Assembly (NCBI RefSeq): GCF_019749375.1
Contig: NZ_JACWFE010000024.1
Location: forward strand, 62,001 to 126,000
Source of the DNA: Bacillus sp. S/N-304-OC-R1
GTDB lineage: Bacteria; Bacillota; Bacilli; Bacillales; Cytobacillaceae
Reading direction: 5' to 3'
Length of the DNA stretch: 64,000 nucleotides
Below are positions 46,952 through 55,721 of the stretch, in pieces (within the stretch, counting starts at the first letter, position 1; every line of letters begins with the position of its first letter). The notes under the pieces are model-generated. The model ran no database searches, had not been told where the DNA came from, and saw only the letters and a list, made by a program, of their open reading frames with translations. The position numbers were made by a program, and so were the translations under genes.

Positions 46952-47359
46952 CTAATTCTCCAATTCAATATATCCGTAGATTTCTGAATCCGGTTTAAGA
47001 GTTTTAGAATAATCCTTATTAGAATATATTTTCACGAGTACTTTTTTTAACCCTAATGCCTGTTCCTGTGAAGTTTGTGTAATAACTACCACCGGATAGT
47101 ATGTTTTTCCATTTACTTTAGGTAGTTCGTAGGGATATGTATCAAAAGAAATATTTGCGTCTCCTCTCCTAACCATGTTTAATACTTTTTCTGCAACGTT
47201 TACTGAGGTAAGTTTGTCTTCAACTTTTCGAGAAAGTGATAGGGATTGAGAGAAGATACTTAAATAAATAATAATAACAAAGCTTAATAAAGTAATTGCA
47301 CAAAGTAATTCTACCAGTGTAAATCCATTCTTTTTATAGAATAATTCAGGTTTATCCAT
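46952..47359 (-). CDS. Minor pilin (PilV/GspI-like)
   Basis: 135 aa. Leader ends Gly12 (KKNG-FTLVE) with Glu17 at +5 and hydrophobic LLCAITLLSFVIIIYLSIF. The head has VAEKVLNMVRRGDA and a YPVVVITQTSQ beta stretch. First gene of the minus-strand pilus run; only 46 bp separate it from the divergent plus-strand pilin-headed gene. Confidence 0.78.
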   Translation of the reverse strand: MDKPELFYKKNGFTLVELLCAITLLSFVIIIYLSIFSQSLSLSRKVEDKLTSVNVAEKVLNMVRRGDANISFDTYPYELPKVNGKTYYPVVVITQTSQEQALGLKKVLVKIYSNKDYSKTLKPDSEIYGYIELEN

Positions 47360-47405
47360 AACCTTCTCCTATTCCTTTAAAAATTTAAAAATGCGGGGTA
47401 AAAGT

Positions 47406-48725
47406 ATGCTTAAAAAATATCTGTTCAAAGAAGCTGGAATTACCTTACTAGAATTGTTAGTTACTCTCTTATTAGTAACGACATTATTAGGAACTTTTTT
47501 TGGTGTATTATCATCTACTTTTAAATTTAATAATAAAACTCAATCGCATATTAATTTAAGACAGGAATCTAATATCATTATTACCCAAATGAGGCAGCGA
47601 CATCAAGAGAAAAACTATAGTGTATGCCACGATAGCCTGGTTCAAAACGTTAATATTTCTATTGATAAATTATGGATAAATAATAATTTTATTAATAAAG
47701 GTGATTGTATTTCCATAGATTCATCGTATGATTTAAATATAAAATTTACATTAAAAGATTCTGAGAATAATTCCTTTGATATTGACACAGTAATACAATC
47801 CAGAAAAGGAATATCTTCAATCCCTATTGTAATTGAAAAACCTATTTCAAGCTTCTATGATTATTTAAAGAACAATAAAGTCTTTGTATATGGAAAACAG
47901 TTCTCCTTTTCAGGAAACAATGTGATTGGTCAGAATGCAACAATGGTTATTCTAGGCGATATACAAGGTAATCAAATAAACGGCGGTGCCTATGGGAAAG
48001 TATCTAATATTTACATAGATGGAAAAGGGGTAATAGATAGCGGCCAACAGTTTGGTTCAAAAGATTTTCCAGGGAAAATCTTTTTCAATGGAGACCTAAC
48101 TTTAGGATCTTATCAAACAATTTATGGAGAGGTGTTTGTAAATGGAAACTTAAAAAACATTGGTTCAACAATAAATGGGAATATTTATGTGAATGGGAAT
48201 GTTGAATTGGGTTGGACCCCTACTATAAAAGGGGATGCAAGAATTTATTATACAGGGACTCTTAGCTATCCGAAAGATGGTTATCCTGAATCCATTCTAA
48301 AAAAATTAGTTCATCAAACCACTGTTCCTCTAGGCAACCAATATATTGCTAGAATGCCGAGTCTTAAATCTAAAGAATGGTATGATAAAAATGGATACAC
48401 CAATGAAATTAAGCCTTCGAATATGAAGATTTTCGGAAATAATATAAATGTGAAAAGTTATTATGATAATAATTTAAAAAAGTATGTTGATACATTTAAT
48501 AATGCAATAATTGTGAGTGAAGGAGATATTTCTGTTCGAAGTGGAGATTTAAAGATGACAGGAGTATTGTTTGCACCAAATGGAAAGGTAACATTTGAAG
48601 GAACTTCATTCGAAGGCCTTGTCATTTCCAAAGATGGATTTAATGTTGTAAGTGGAGGAACTAACTTAACCTTTAATGGTATTGAAAATTATTTGAAAGA
48701 TGAAAAGGATTTCCCGCTTAATTAG
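47406..48725 (+). CDS. Large pilin-headed protein with predicted beta-helical repeat C-terminus
   Basis: 439 aa. ATG 47406 (after GCGGGGTAAAAGT; ATG 47391 has no ribosome site). Leader ends Gly11 (KEAG-ITLLE), Glu16 at +5, hydrophobic LLVTLLLVTTLLGTFF, then a PilW/GspJ-like segment to about residue 155. Residues about 160-435 are Gly/Asn/Val-rich with rungs such as GDIQGNQINGGAYGKVSNIY, GKIFFNGDLTLGSYQTIYG and NGNIYVNGNVELG, like bactofilin or adhesin beta-helices. It is divergent from the operon. A tip adhesin is plausible but inferred. Confidence 0.72.
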   Translation: MLKKYLFKEAGITLLELLVTLLLVTTLLGTFFGVLSSTFKFNNKTQSHINLRQESNIIITQMRQRHQEKNYSVCHDSLVQNVNISIDKLWINNNFINKGDCISIDSSYDLNIKFTLKDSENNSFDIDTVIQSRKGISSIPIVIEKPISSFYDYLKNNKVFVYGKQFSFSGNNVIGQNATMVILGDIQGNQINGGAYGKVSNIYIDGKGVIDSGQQFGSKDFPGKIFFNGDLTLGSYQTIYGEVFVNGNLKNIGSTINGNIYVNGNVELGWTPTIKGDARIYYTGTLSYPKDGYPESILKKLVHQTTVPLGNQYIARMPSLKSKEWYDKNGYTNEIKPSNMKIFGNNINVKSYYDNNLKKYVDTFNNAIIVSEGDISVRSGDLKMTGVLFAPNGKVTFEGTSFEGLVISKDGFNVVSGGTNLTFNGIENYLKDEKDFPLN

Positions 48726-48803
48726 ATTATTATCTCTCCAAATAAAGATATTGACTGTTTTCTAAAAGATTGTTGCTTTTAATAATATTGGAAACGCAGT
48801 GTG

Positions 48804-48933
48804 GATTGGAGCGGAAGGCACTTGACTCTTGCGAGAAATAGGGGAAAGGTCGAGACTCCGCAGACGGAAAGGCGAGGAATTCTCGACTTCCTCCCCGCGG
48901 AAAGCAAGTTCCTGTAGCGAAAAGGAACGGTTC
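48804..48933. repeat. Bacillaceae intergenic repeat (GGAGCGGAAGGCACTTGAC...CCGCGGAAAGCAAG)
   Basis: About 130 bp, GC-rich against AT-rich flanks. It resembles a second widespread Bacillaceae repeat: GGAGCGGAAGGCACTTGAC at the left, CCCCGCGGAAAGCAAG at the right, GCACTTG/CAAGT-type partial self-complementarity. The open reading frame on the minus strand over it is not a gene. The gap 48726-49145 otherwise holds a hairpin. Confidence 0.7.
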
Positions 48934-49026
48934 ACTGTTTAGTCTTAAAAACAAATAAATTCACGAAAAGAGCCAATTTATTAAAGAATTCAGTTCACTT
49001 TAGAGATTATAGTATGAAGGAAAGCC

Positions 49027-49064
49027 AAAGGGCAATAGTCAGGTTCACTGTACTATTGCCCTTT
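49027..49064 (-). terminator. Hairpin, probable terminator of the GGDEF gene
   Basis: AAAGGGCAATAGT (49027-49039) pairs perfectly with ACTATTGCCCTTT (49052-49064). On the minus strand it is followed by GGCTTTCCTTC, a weak T tract, so its efficiency is uncertain. It lies about 80 bp after the GGDEF stop. Confidence 0.5.
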
Positions 49065-49145
49065 AACTGTCTAATATTTATATCTAACATCTTAGGATCG
49101 GATCAATGATAATTGAAAATATGATAAAAATAAATATAATTATTT

Positions 49146-50861
49146 CTATTTCACATACTCCGCCACCCGATTTCTACCCGCACGCTTAGCACCAACGTAC
49201 AAGGCACGGTCAGCATGACGTATAAGGGCAAGGGGTTCATCCGCATCTTGCGGAGCTGTGGCAACACCAATTGATGCTGTAATATGTACAATTTTTGTTT
49301 CCTCTTGTTTGTCGATATGCTGATCGAGGACGAATTGATTGTCAGCAATCGTTTTTCTTACTTGCTCGGCTACTTCCAGGGCTGCTCTTTTTTCGACATC
49401 TGGCAAGAGAATGACAAATTCCTCACCGCCATAACGCGCCACAGTTCCGCTATTTTCAATTAAGTTGGATAGAACATTCGCTAATTGGCACAGAATTTCA
49501 TTTCCGCTTTGATGGCCATAGCGATCATTAACTGATTTGAAATGGTCAATATCTAAAATGATTAAAGAGATCTTTTCTCTGACATTAGTTCTTATTTTTT
49601 CGAATTCACTAGTTAATAAATTTTCAAAAAAGCGATAATTATACAGCTTTGTTAATGCACATCGCTCACTTTGCGCTTTTGTTTTTTCATAATTTCTTGC
49701 GTTTTCAAGCGCAATTGCAAAATGTGAGCAGAGAATATCTACGATCATTAGCTGGGATTTTTCGTATGCTCGTTTTGTGGAGGAAGCTAAAAAAAGGATA
49801 CCTATGACCTCACTGTTCCGTACAATCGGAACACTTAAGACACTTTCTACTTTTTCAGGCATATACCCCTTAACAATATCCTTCCATTCCTTTTGAGAGT
49901 TGAAAAGAGCTGCACTCTTTTGTTCCCAAACAAGACCACTAATTCCTTCACTTTTTCTTAACGGTTCAATATTTACAGTCTTTTTTTCTCCCATTTCCAT
50001 TTGACGAATCAAATGTAGCTCTTCATTGTCAACAATATCAAGTATGTATGCATAATCAACTGGCAGCATTTCCGTGAGCTTTTGTATAAATAAATCTAAG
50101 ACTTCATCAACATTTAATCTCTCTGCAAGCTGATGTCCAATATCTGTTGCCTTTTGCAAAAGCTTATTAATCTTTCTGCTAGAATGATAAAGATTCAAAA
50201 TAATAGAAAGGCTGGCAAAAGGAATTCCGACAAAAATTAATGCGACAACACCTATCTCCATATAAAGGGTATATAGGATAAACCCCATTGGGAAGGTCAT
50301 TAAAGTTGTTAATGTTTCCCAAGTAAAATCGATTCCAAACGTTTTCCGTTTCCCTTTGTATAAAATCAAATTAATAAGCGCAATAAAAAAATGATTTAAA
50401 ATATAATAGAGTATCGGGTAAACAGGTATCAGCCATAGTGAGTGGGTTATTCCCTTTAAAGCAACACCTGATTGACCACCTAAATAGTAGTAGATTGCTC
50501 CGCTTAGAAAGGAAACAAAAAGAAACATAATAGAATTTAATGGGATACGAAAAAATTGTTTCTTTGATAATCTGACTCTAGCAAATAGGACAAGTATTGT
50601 TAACTGTAGTAAAATCATTTCAATAAACAGACCAAAAGTCAAAAATACAGCCCATGCTACCCATTGAATGAGGAAAATAGGTGTTCCATTTATGACCATT
50701 GGGCTAGCTGCTACAAAGAAAGCAAGAATTAAAAAAACAACAGTATCTATTTCCTGACCAGAAATATGAGGCGGATATAATTGATAGGTTATCCATAAGC
50801 TCAACGGAAATAGTAATAACCATAATGCCCAAATTATTTTTTTCTTTATAGAGCTTACCAT
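49146..50861 (-). CDS. Membrane GAF-GGDEF diguanylate cyclase
   Basis: 571 aa. Six to eight N-terminal membrane segments (residues about 8-230), GAF domain (about 240-380: MLPVDYAYILDIVDNEELH..GISGLVWEQ), and an active-looking GGDEF domain with DIDHFKSVNDRYGHQ and GGEEF at 478-482. The RxxD product-inhibition site is missing before GGEEF, so cyclic di-GMP output may not be self-limited. Start ATG 50861 behind GAGGAGGGG. It lies on the same strand upstream of the pilus locus, the obvious candidate source of the ligand for PilB. Confidence 0.88.
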   Translation of the reverse strand: MVSSIKKKIIWALWLLLFPLSLWITYQLYPPHISGQEIDTVVFLILAFFVAASPMVINGTPIFLIQWVAWAVFLTFGLFIEMILLQLTILVLFARVRLSKKQFFRIPLNSIMFLFVSFLSGAIYYYLGGQSGVALKGITHSLWLIPVYPILYYILNHFFIALINLILYKGKRKTFGIDFTWETLTTLMTFPMGFILYTLYMEIGVVALIFVGIPFASLSIILNLYHSSRKINKLLQKATDIGHQLAERLNVDEVLDLFIQKLTEMLPVDYAYILDIVDNEELHLIRQMEMGEKKTVNIEPLRKSEGISGLVWEQKSAALFNSQKEWKDIVKGYMPEKVESVLSVPIVRNSEVIGILFLASSTKRAYEKSQLMIVDILCSHFAIALENARNYEKTKAQSERCALTKLYNYRFFENLLTSEFEKIRTNVREKISLIILDIDHFKSVNDRYGHQSGNEILCQLANVLSNLIENSGTVARYGGEEFVILLPDVEKRAALEVAEQVRKTIADNQFVLDQHIDKQEETKIVHITASIGVATAPQDADEPLALIRHADRALYVGAKRAGRNRVAEYVK

Positions 50862-50941
50862 TTATACCCCTCCTCTTTGGAACAGTTATAGGATAATAGT
50901 AATATGATTATCTTATCAAATTTTCAAAATAATGTCACATA

Positions 50942-52249
50942 TCATTTTTGTAATATTTTTAATAATACTGGCTTCATCTCTGATAAAAAGTATAGGGAAC
51001 CAGTTATCACAAGAATATCGTTATGCTCAAGCGTACTTATATTTTCCTCAATTGCTTTTTGCCAATTCTTATTGAAAAACTTATTTTTACTGCTGCTTAA
51101 TTCAAATAGTGCTTCTGCCTGTGCTGCTCTCGGGTAGTCGAATTGTACAAAAGTTATTTTATCTGCAATAGCATCCAAGTTTGCAATCATTTTATCAAGC
51201 TTTTTATCGGCTAACGCTGTAAAGACAATATTAACTTTATTTTTTTTAAAGCGCTTTCCTAGTTCATTGACTAAAGCGGTAACACCTTCCTCATTATGAG
51301 CACCGTCAATAACGATGACAGGTTCATTAGAGATCATTTCAAATCTTCCTGGCCAATATGCCTTTTTCAATCCATTATAAACATGCTCTTCCTCTATTAA
51401 GAATGAATAGAACTTATTTAATACTTCGCTAGCCATAACTGCTAATGCTGCATTTTCTGTTTGGTGCTTTCCAGCCATAGAAATTTCGAGACTTTCCCAT
51501 ATTTTATACGGTGTTTTTTGCGTAAATAATTCACCACTTTGGGTAGAGCTATGATCTTTTATTACAATTTGGCTGCCAAGTGAATAAATAGGAGCCTTCA
51601 TTTCGGTCGTTTTTTCCTTAATTACTTCTAGCGCTTCCTCTTGTTTTACTGCGGTAACTAGACTAATTCCCGGTTTAATAATACCTGCTTTTTCAAAAGC
51701 GATTTCAGCATGTGTGTCTCCAAGAATTGCTGTGTGATCAAGACCGATGTTTGTAATGATTGAAACGAGTGGCAAAACAATGTTAGTTGAATCAAATCTT
51801 CCACCTAATCCTACTTCAAAGAGAACGATATCTACGGGATTTATCCGGCCAAAATATTGAAAAGCCATAGCAGTAATAATTTCAAATTCTGTTGGAGCTC
51901 CTAGTTCGCTTCCTTCCATCTCAACTGAAAGCGGATAAATATTATTTGCTAACTTAACAATATCCTCATCAGGAATTGGAACACCATTAATTGAAATACG
52001 TTCATTAAATTGCTCAAAATATGGAGATGTAAACGTTCCAACTTCATATCCTGCCTCTTGAAGGATTGAACGCAAATACGTAACCGTGGATCCCTTACCA
52101 TTCGTTCCCCCAATATGGACAGATCTAATTCTTCTTTCTGGATGGTCCAGTTTTTCCATCATCCATTCCATTCTCTTTAACCCTGGCTTTACTCCTAGCC
52201 TTAACCTAGAGTGAATCCATGAAACAGCTTCTTCATAAGTTGTAAACAT
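50942..52249 (-). CDS. folC: Folylpolyglutamate synthase/dihydrofolate synthase
   Basis: Adds glutamate to dihydropteroate and folates. 435 aa, Mur-ligase fold: GTNGKGST (48-55), FTSPYFEQFNERISING, FEVGLGGRFDSTN, ILGDTHAEIAFEKAGII and the C-terminal IDGAHNEEG. ATG 52249. It is 86 bp after valS, with which it shares strand and conserved order. Confidence 0.96.
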   Translation of the reverse strand: MFTTYEEAVSWIHSRLRLGVKPGLKRMEWMMEKLDHPERRIRSVHIGGTNGKGSTVTYLRSILQEAGYEVGTFTSPYFEQFNERISINGVPIPDEDIVKLANNIYPLSVEMEGSELGAPTEFEIITAMAFQYFGRINPVDIVLFEVGLGGRFDSTNIVLPLVSIITNIGLDHTAILGDTHAEIAFEKAGIIKPGISLVTAVKQEEALEVIKEKTTEMKAPIYSLGSQIVIKDHSSTQSGELFTQKTPYKIWESLEISMAGKHQTENAALAVMASEVLNKFYSFLIEEEHVYNGLKKAYWPGRFEMISNEPVIVIDGAHNEEGVTALVNELGKRFKKNKVNIVFTALADKKLDKMIANLDAIADKITFVQFDYPRAAQAEALFELSSSKNKFFNKNWQKAIEENISTLEHNDILVITGSLYFLSEMKPVLLKILQK

Positions 52250-52335
52250 TTATTTTGCCCCCTAACTGTATACATCAAAAATAGCACGATGAAGACGAAC
52301 CCACCAACTGGATTCGCCTTCATCTCTTTAAAAAA

Positions 52336-54981
52336 TTATTCCCCTTTTAATTCTTTAATCCGTGCTTCTACTGCAGCTCTCTTTTCAGAGTAATCCGCTT
52401 CTTTTGCTTTTTCTTCTTCAATTACTTTTTCAGGAGCTTTTTTGACAAAGCCTTCATTGCTTAATTTCTTTTGAACGCGTTCTACTTCTTTGTTTAATTT
52501 ATCCCATTCTTTCTGCAGACGTGCTATTTCTTCCTCGATGTTAATTAATCCTTCAAGCGGCAGAATAATTTCTGCGCCTGTCACGATTGAAGTCATTGCT
52601 TTATCTGGTGTTGCTGCATCAGTGGCAATTGTTAACTCTTCCGGATTACAGAAGCGTTCAATGTAGCCGCTGTTATTTTCAAGTGTTGTAAGAATAGATC
52701 CGTCTTTTGCTTTTAATATCATTTTAATTTTCTTGCTCATTGGTGTATTTACTTCTGCACGGCTGTTACGAACAGAACGAATAATTTCAACTAACAGCTT
52801 CATTTCACCCGCAGCCTGATGGTCCGTATATTCTGGATTCACTTTCGGCCAATCTGCAACTGTAATCGATTCGCCTTGATGAGGAAGGTTCTGCCAAATT
52901 TCCTCTGTAATGAACGGCATGAATGGGTGTAATAGTCGCATTGTGTTGTCTAAAACATATGCTAGGATAGAGCGTGTTGTTTTCTTAGCCCCTTCATCTT
53001 CCCCGTATAGCGGAAGCTTCGCCATTTCGATATACCAGTCACAGAAGTCATCCCAGATAAAGTTGTAAAGAACACGGCCAACTTCGCCAAATTCATAACG
53101 GTCAGATAATCTTGTTACGGTTTCAATTGTTTCATTTAATCGAGTTAAAATCCATTTATCAGCAACTGATTTTTCGCCAGTTAAATCGATTTCATCATAA
53201 GTTAATCCAGCCATATTCATTAGAGCAAAACGTGATGCATTCCAAATTTTGTTCGCAAAGTTCCAAGTTGCTTCAACCTTTTCCATGCTGAAACGTAAGT
53301 CATGGCCTGGAGAGCTTCCTGTTGATAAGAAGTAGCGTAGAGAATCAGCTCCGTACTTATCAATAACATCCATTGGATCTACACCGTTGCCAAGAGATTT
53401 ACTCATCTTACGGCCTTCTGCGTCCCTAACTAGACCGTGAATTAGAACGTCATTAAATGGTCTTTGTCCAGTAAATTCAAGACCTTGGAAAATCATCCGT
53501 GATACCCAGAAGAAAATAATATCATAGCCTGTAACTAGACAAGCTGTTGGGTAATAACGTTTGAAATCAGCCGATTCAACATCCGGCCAGCCCATCGTCG
53601 AGAACGGCCATAGAGCTGAACTGAACCATGTATCTAAAACGTCTTTATCCTGCTCCCAATTCTCGATATCTTCTGGTGCCTCTTGTGCTACATATACTTC
53701 ACCAGTTTCTTTGTGATACCAGGCTGGAATACGGTGACCCCACCATAGCTGACGTGAAATACACCAGTCACGGATATTTTCCATCCAGCGAAGATACGTA
53801 TTTTCGAATCGATCTGGGACAAAGTTTACTTTTCCTTCAGCAGATTGAAGGGCAATCGCTTTATCAGCTAATGGCTGCATTTTTACGAACCATTGAGTTG
53901 AAAGATAAGGCTCTACAACTGCTCCGCTTCGTTCTGAGTGACCAACTGAATGCATATGCTCTTCAATTTTGAACAGGACACCTTGTTCCTGTAGATCTTT
54001 CACAATTTGCTTACGGCATTCGAAGCGGTCCATGCCTTGATATTTCCCAGCTTTTTCATTCATTGTGCCATCTTCATTCATCACAAGAACGCGTTCAAGA
54101 TTGTGGCGATTTCCAATTTCAAAGTCATTAGGATCATGTGCTGGAGTAATTTTTACTGCTCCTGAACCGAATTCCATATCTACATAATCATCGCCAACGA
54201 TTGGAATCTCACGTCCCACAATCGGAAGCTTAACAGTTTTACCGATTAAATGCTTGTAACGGTCATCCTCAGGGTGAACAGCAACTGCTGTATCACCTAA
54301 CATCGTTTCAGGACGTGTAGTTGCAATTTCGATATGCCCTGTTCCGTCTGCAAGAGGGTATCTCATATGATAAAATGCACCTTGAACATCTTTATGAATA
54401 ACTTCGATGTCAGAAAGGGCTGTTTTTGTAGATGGATCCCAGTTAATGATGTATTCACCGCGGTAAATAAGGCCTTTATTATATAGCGAAACAAACACTT
54501 CACGAACAGCCTTTGATAATCCTTCATCAAGTGTAAAGCGCTCACGTGTAAAATCTAATCCAAGTCCAAGCTTTGACCATTGCTGCCGGATATGGCTTGC
54601 GTATTCCTCTTTCCATTTCCATGTTTCTTCTACAAATTTCTCACGGCCTAAATCATAGCGGCTTTTGCCTTCGCTGCGAAGTTTTTCCTCAACCTTAGCT
54701 TGTGTAGCAATCCCAGCATGGTCCATTCCTGGAAGCCATAGAACATCATAGCCCTGCATGCGCTTCATACGCGTTAAAATGTCTTGAAGAGTTGTATCCC
54801 ATGCATGACCTAAGTGGAGCCTTCCTGTAACGTTTGGCGGCGGAATAACAATTGTATAAGGCTGCTTATCCGCATCATCTTTCGCCTCAAAAAATTTCCC
54901 TTTTAACCACCAATCATAGCGTCCCTGTTCAATTGTTTGGGGATCATATTTAGTTGGCATTGTTAATTCATTTGCTTCCAT
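52336..54981 (-). CDS. valS: Valyl-tRNA synthetase
   Basis: Charges tRNA-Val. 881 aa, full length. HLGH signature at 56-59 ([16 protein letters not shown]), KMSKS signature in [14 protein letters not shown], an editing domain and a C-terminal coiled coil ([18 protein letters not shown]). ATG 54981 behind AAGGAAGG. Expression should depend on the T-box in its leader. Confidence 0.98.
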   Translation of the reverse strand: MEANELTMPTKYDPQTIEQGRYDWWLKGKFFEAKDDADKQPYTIVIPPPNVTGRLHLGHAWDTTLQDILTRMKRMQGYDVLWLPGMDHAGIATQAKVEEKLRSEGKSRYDLGREKFVEETWKWKEEYASHIRQQWSKLGLGLDFTRERFTLDEGLSKAVREVFVSLYNKGLIYRGEYIINWDPSTKTALSDIEVIHKDVQGAFYHMRYPLADGTGHIEIATTRPETMLGDTAVAVHPEDDRYKHLIGKTVKLPIVGREIPIVGDDYVDMEFGSGAVKITPAHDPNDFEIGNRHNLERVLVMNEDGTMNEKAGKYQGMDRFECRKQIVKDLQEQGVLFKIEEHMHSVGHSERSGAVVEPYLSTQWFVKMQPLADKAIALQSAEGKVNFVPDRFENTYLRWMENIRDWCISRQLWWGHRIPAWYHKETGEVYVAQEAPEDIENWEQDKDVLDTWFSSALWPFSTMGWPDVESADFKRYYPTACLVTGYDIIFFWVSRMIFQGLEFTGQRPFNDVLIHGLVRDAEGRKMSKSLGNGVDPMDVIDKYGADSLRYFLSTGSSPGHDLRFSMEKVEATWNFANKIWNASRFALMNMAGLTYDEIDLTGEKSVADKWILTRLNETIETVTRLSDRYEFGEVGRVLYNFIWDDFCDWYIEMAKLPLYGEDEGAKKTTRSILAYVLDNTMRLLHPFMPFITEEIWQNLPHQGESITVADWPKVNPEYTDHQAAGEMKLLVEIIRSVRNSRAEVNTPMSKKIKMILKAKDGSILTTLENNSGYIERFCNPEELTIATDAATPDKAMTSIVTGAEIILPLEGLINIEEEIARLQKEWDKLNKEVERVQKKLSNEGFVKKAPEKVIEEEKAKEADYSEKRAAVEARIKELKGE

Positions 54982-55017
54982 CTAAATTCCTTCCTTTCAT
55001 ACCTTTACTGAAAAACA

Positions 55018-55330
55018 AAAAAACCCCACTCGTCTTAAAAGGACGAATGGAGTATGCTTCGCGGTACCACCTTTTTTTCAGTCATAATTGGATTTGCTAG
55101 CCAAAATAAATAAAAGCCTGCACTCTCAAATTGACTGACTCTTAACTAGATAACGGATTTCCCGTCTTTCACTACTTGAATAGACATTCTTTCGCAAAAG
55201 AAGCTCAAGGGCGACCTTCCAACAGTTCTGCTTAGAAAACCTTTCAGCTAATGGTTTTCCTCTCTAAAAGCAAATGGCAGTTGTACTCTTCCCTATCACA
55301 GCTGTTCATTTATATATTCAATATAGTACC
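55018..55330 (-). promoter_or_regulatory. T-box riboswitch leader of valS
   Basis: Minus-strand TGGTACCGCG, the T-box core, is at 55060-55069, and the terminator stem CCATTCGTC / GACGAGTGG with T7 at 55022-55053. Stem I with an AGAGAGG-type bulge lies near 55250-55280, and GGTCGCC about 55210 contains a possible GUC valine specifier. The leader fills the 522-bp gap 54982-55503; the rest of the gap is AT-rich. 5' limit is approximate. Confidence 0.9.
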
Positions 55331-55503
55331 TAATAAATAGGCGTAACGTCAATCATTATTCCCATTTATTCATTATATTATCCGAATTTGTAAAAGTGGT
55401 GCTTTGTAAATTAGTTTTTTATATCCCATTCTAAATAATAGGCACTTGAGGAGGGGGTAACACATAGAATGATATGAGAAAAGTTTTGAAAGGGGCATGT
55501 AAC

Positions 55504-55695
55504 TTGAAAAGAAGGTACAATCCTCATACACTGCCGCCATGGTTGAGAACGATTAGAGGGGCTTGCTCCCAGTTTATTATTCCTTTTTGCTGTTTCCAGG
55601 GAATACGTGTCATTATTTTTCCAACTACCTTTGATGTACTGTTCCTTTTCGTCTTAGTATTTCTTGCTGTTGCTTTTTATCTTAAATATATTTAA
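55504..55695 (+). CDS. Small conserved-looking membrane protein
   Basis: 63 aa. TTG 55504 with AAAGGGG eight bases upstream is preferred to ATG 55474, whose GGAGGGGG is 17 bases away. Basic N-terminus (KRRYNPHTLPPWLRTIRGAC), FIIPFCCFQGI segment, and a C-terminal membrane helix (DVLFLFVLVFLAVAFYLKYI). I do recall similar short proteins near valS/ysxE in Bacilli, but no function is known. It converges with ysxE. Confidence 0.65.
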   Translation: MKRRYNPHTLPPWLRTIRGACSQFIIPFCCFQGIRVIIFPTTFDVLFLFVLVFLAVAFYLKYI

Positions 55696-55721
55696 GCCCA
55701 AAATTAAATTAATTTTGGGCT
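55695..55721. terminator. Shared hairpin between the small ORF and ysxE
   Basis: AGCCCAAAATT (55695-55705) pairs with AATTTTGGGCT (55711-55721). Stop codons of both facing genes touch or lie in the stem. Confidence 0.65.

Noticed and set aside
48730..48954. 74-codon minus-strand reading frame
   Set aside because: Lies over the GC-rich intergenic repeat; no ribosome site and no protein-like pattern.
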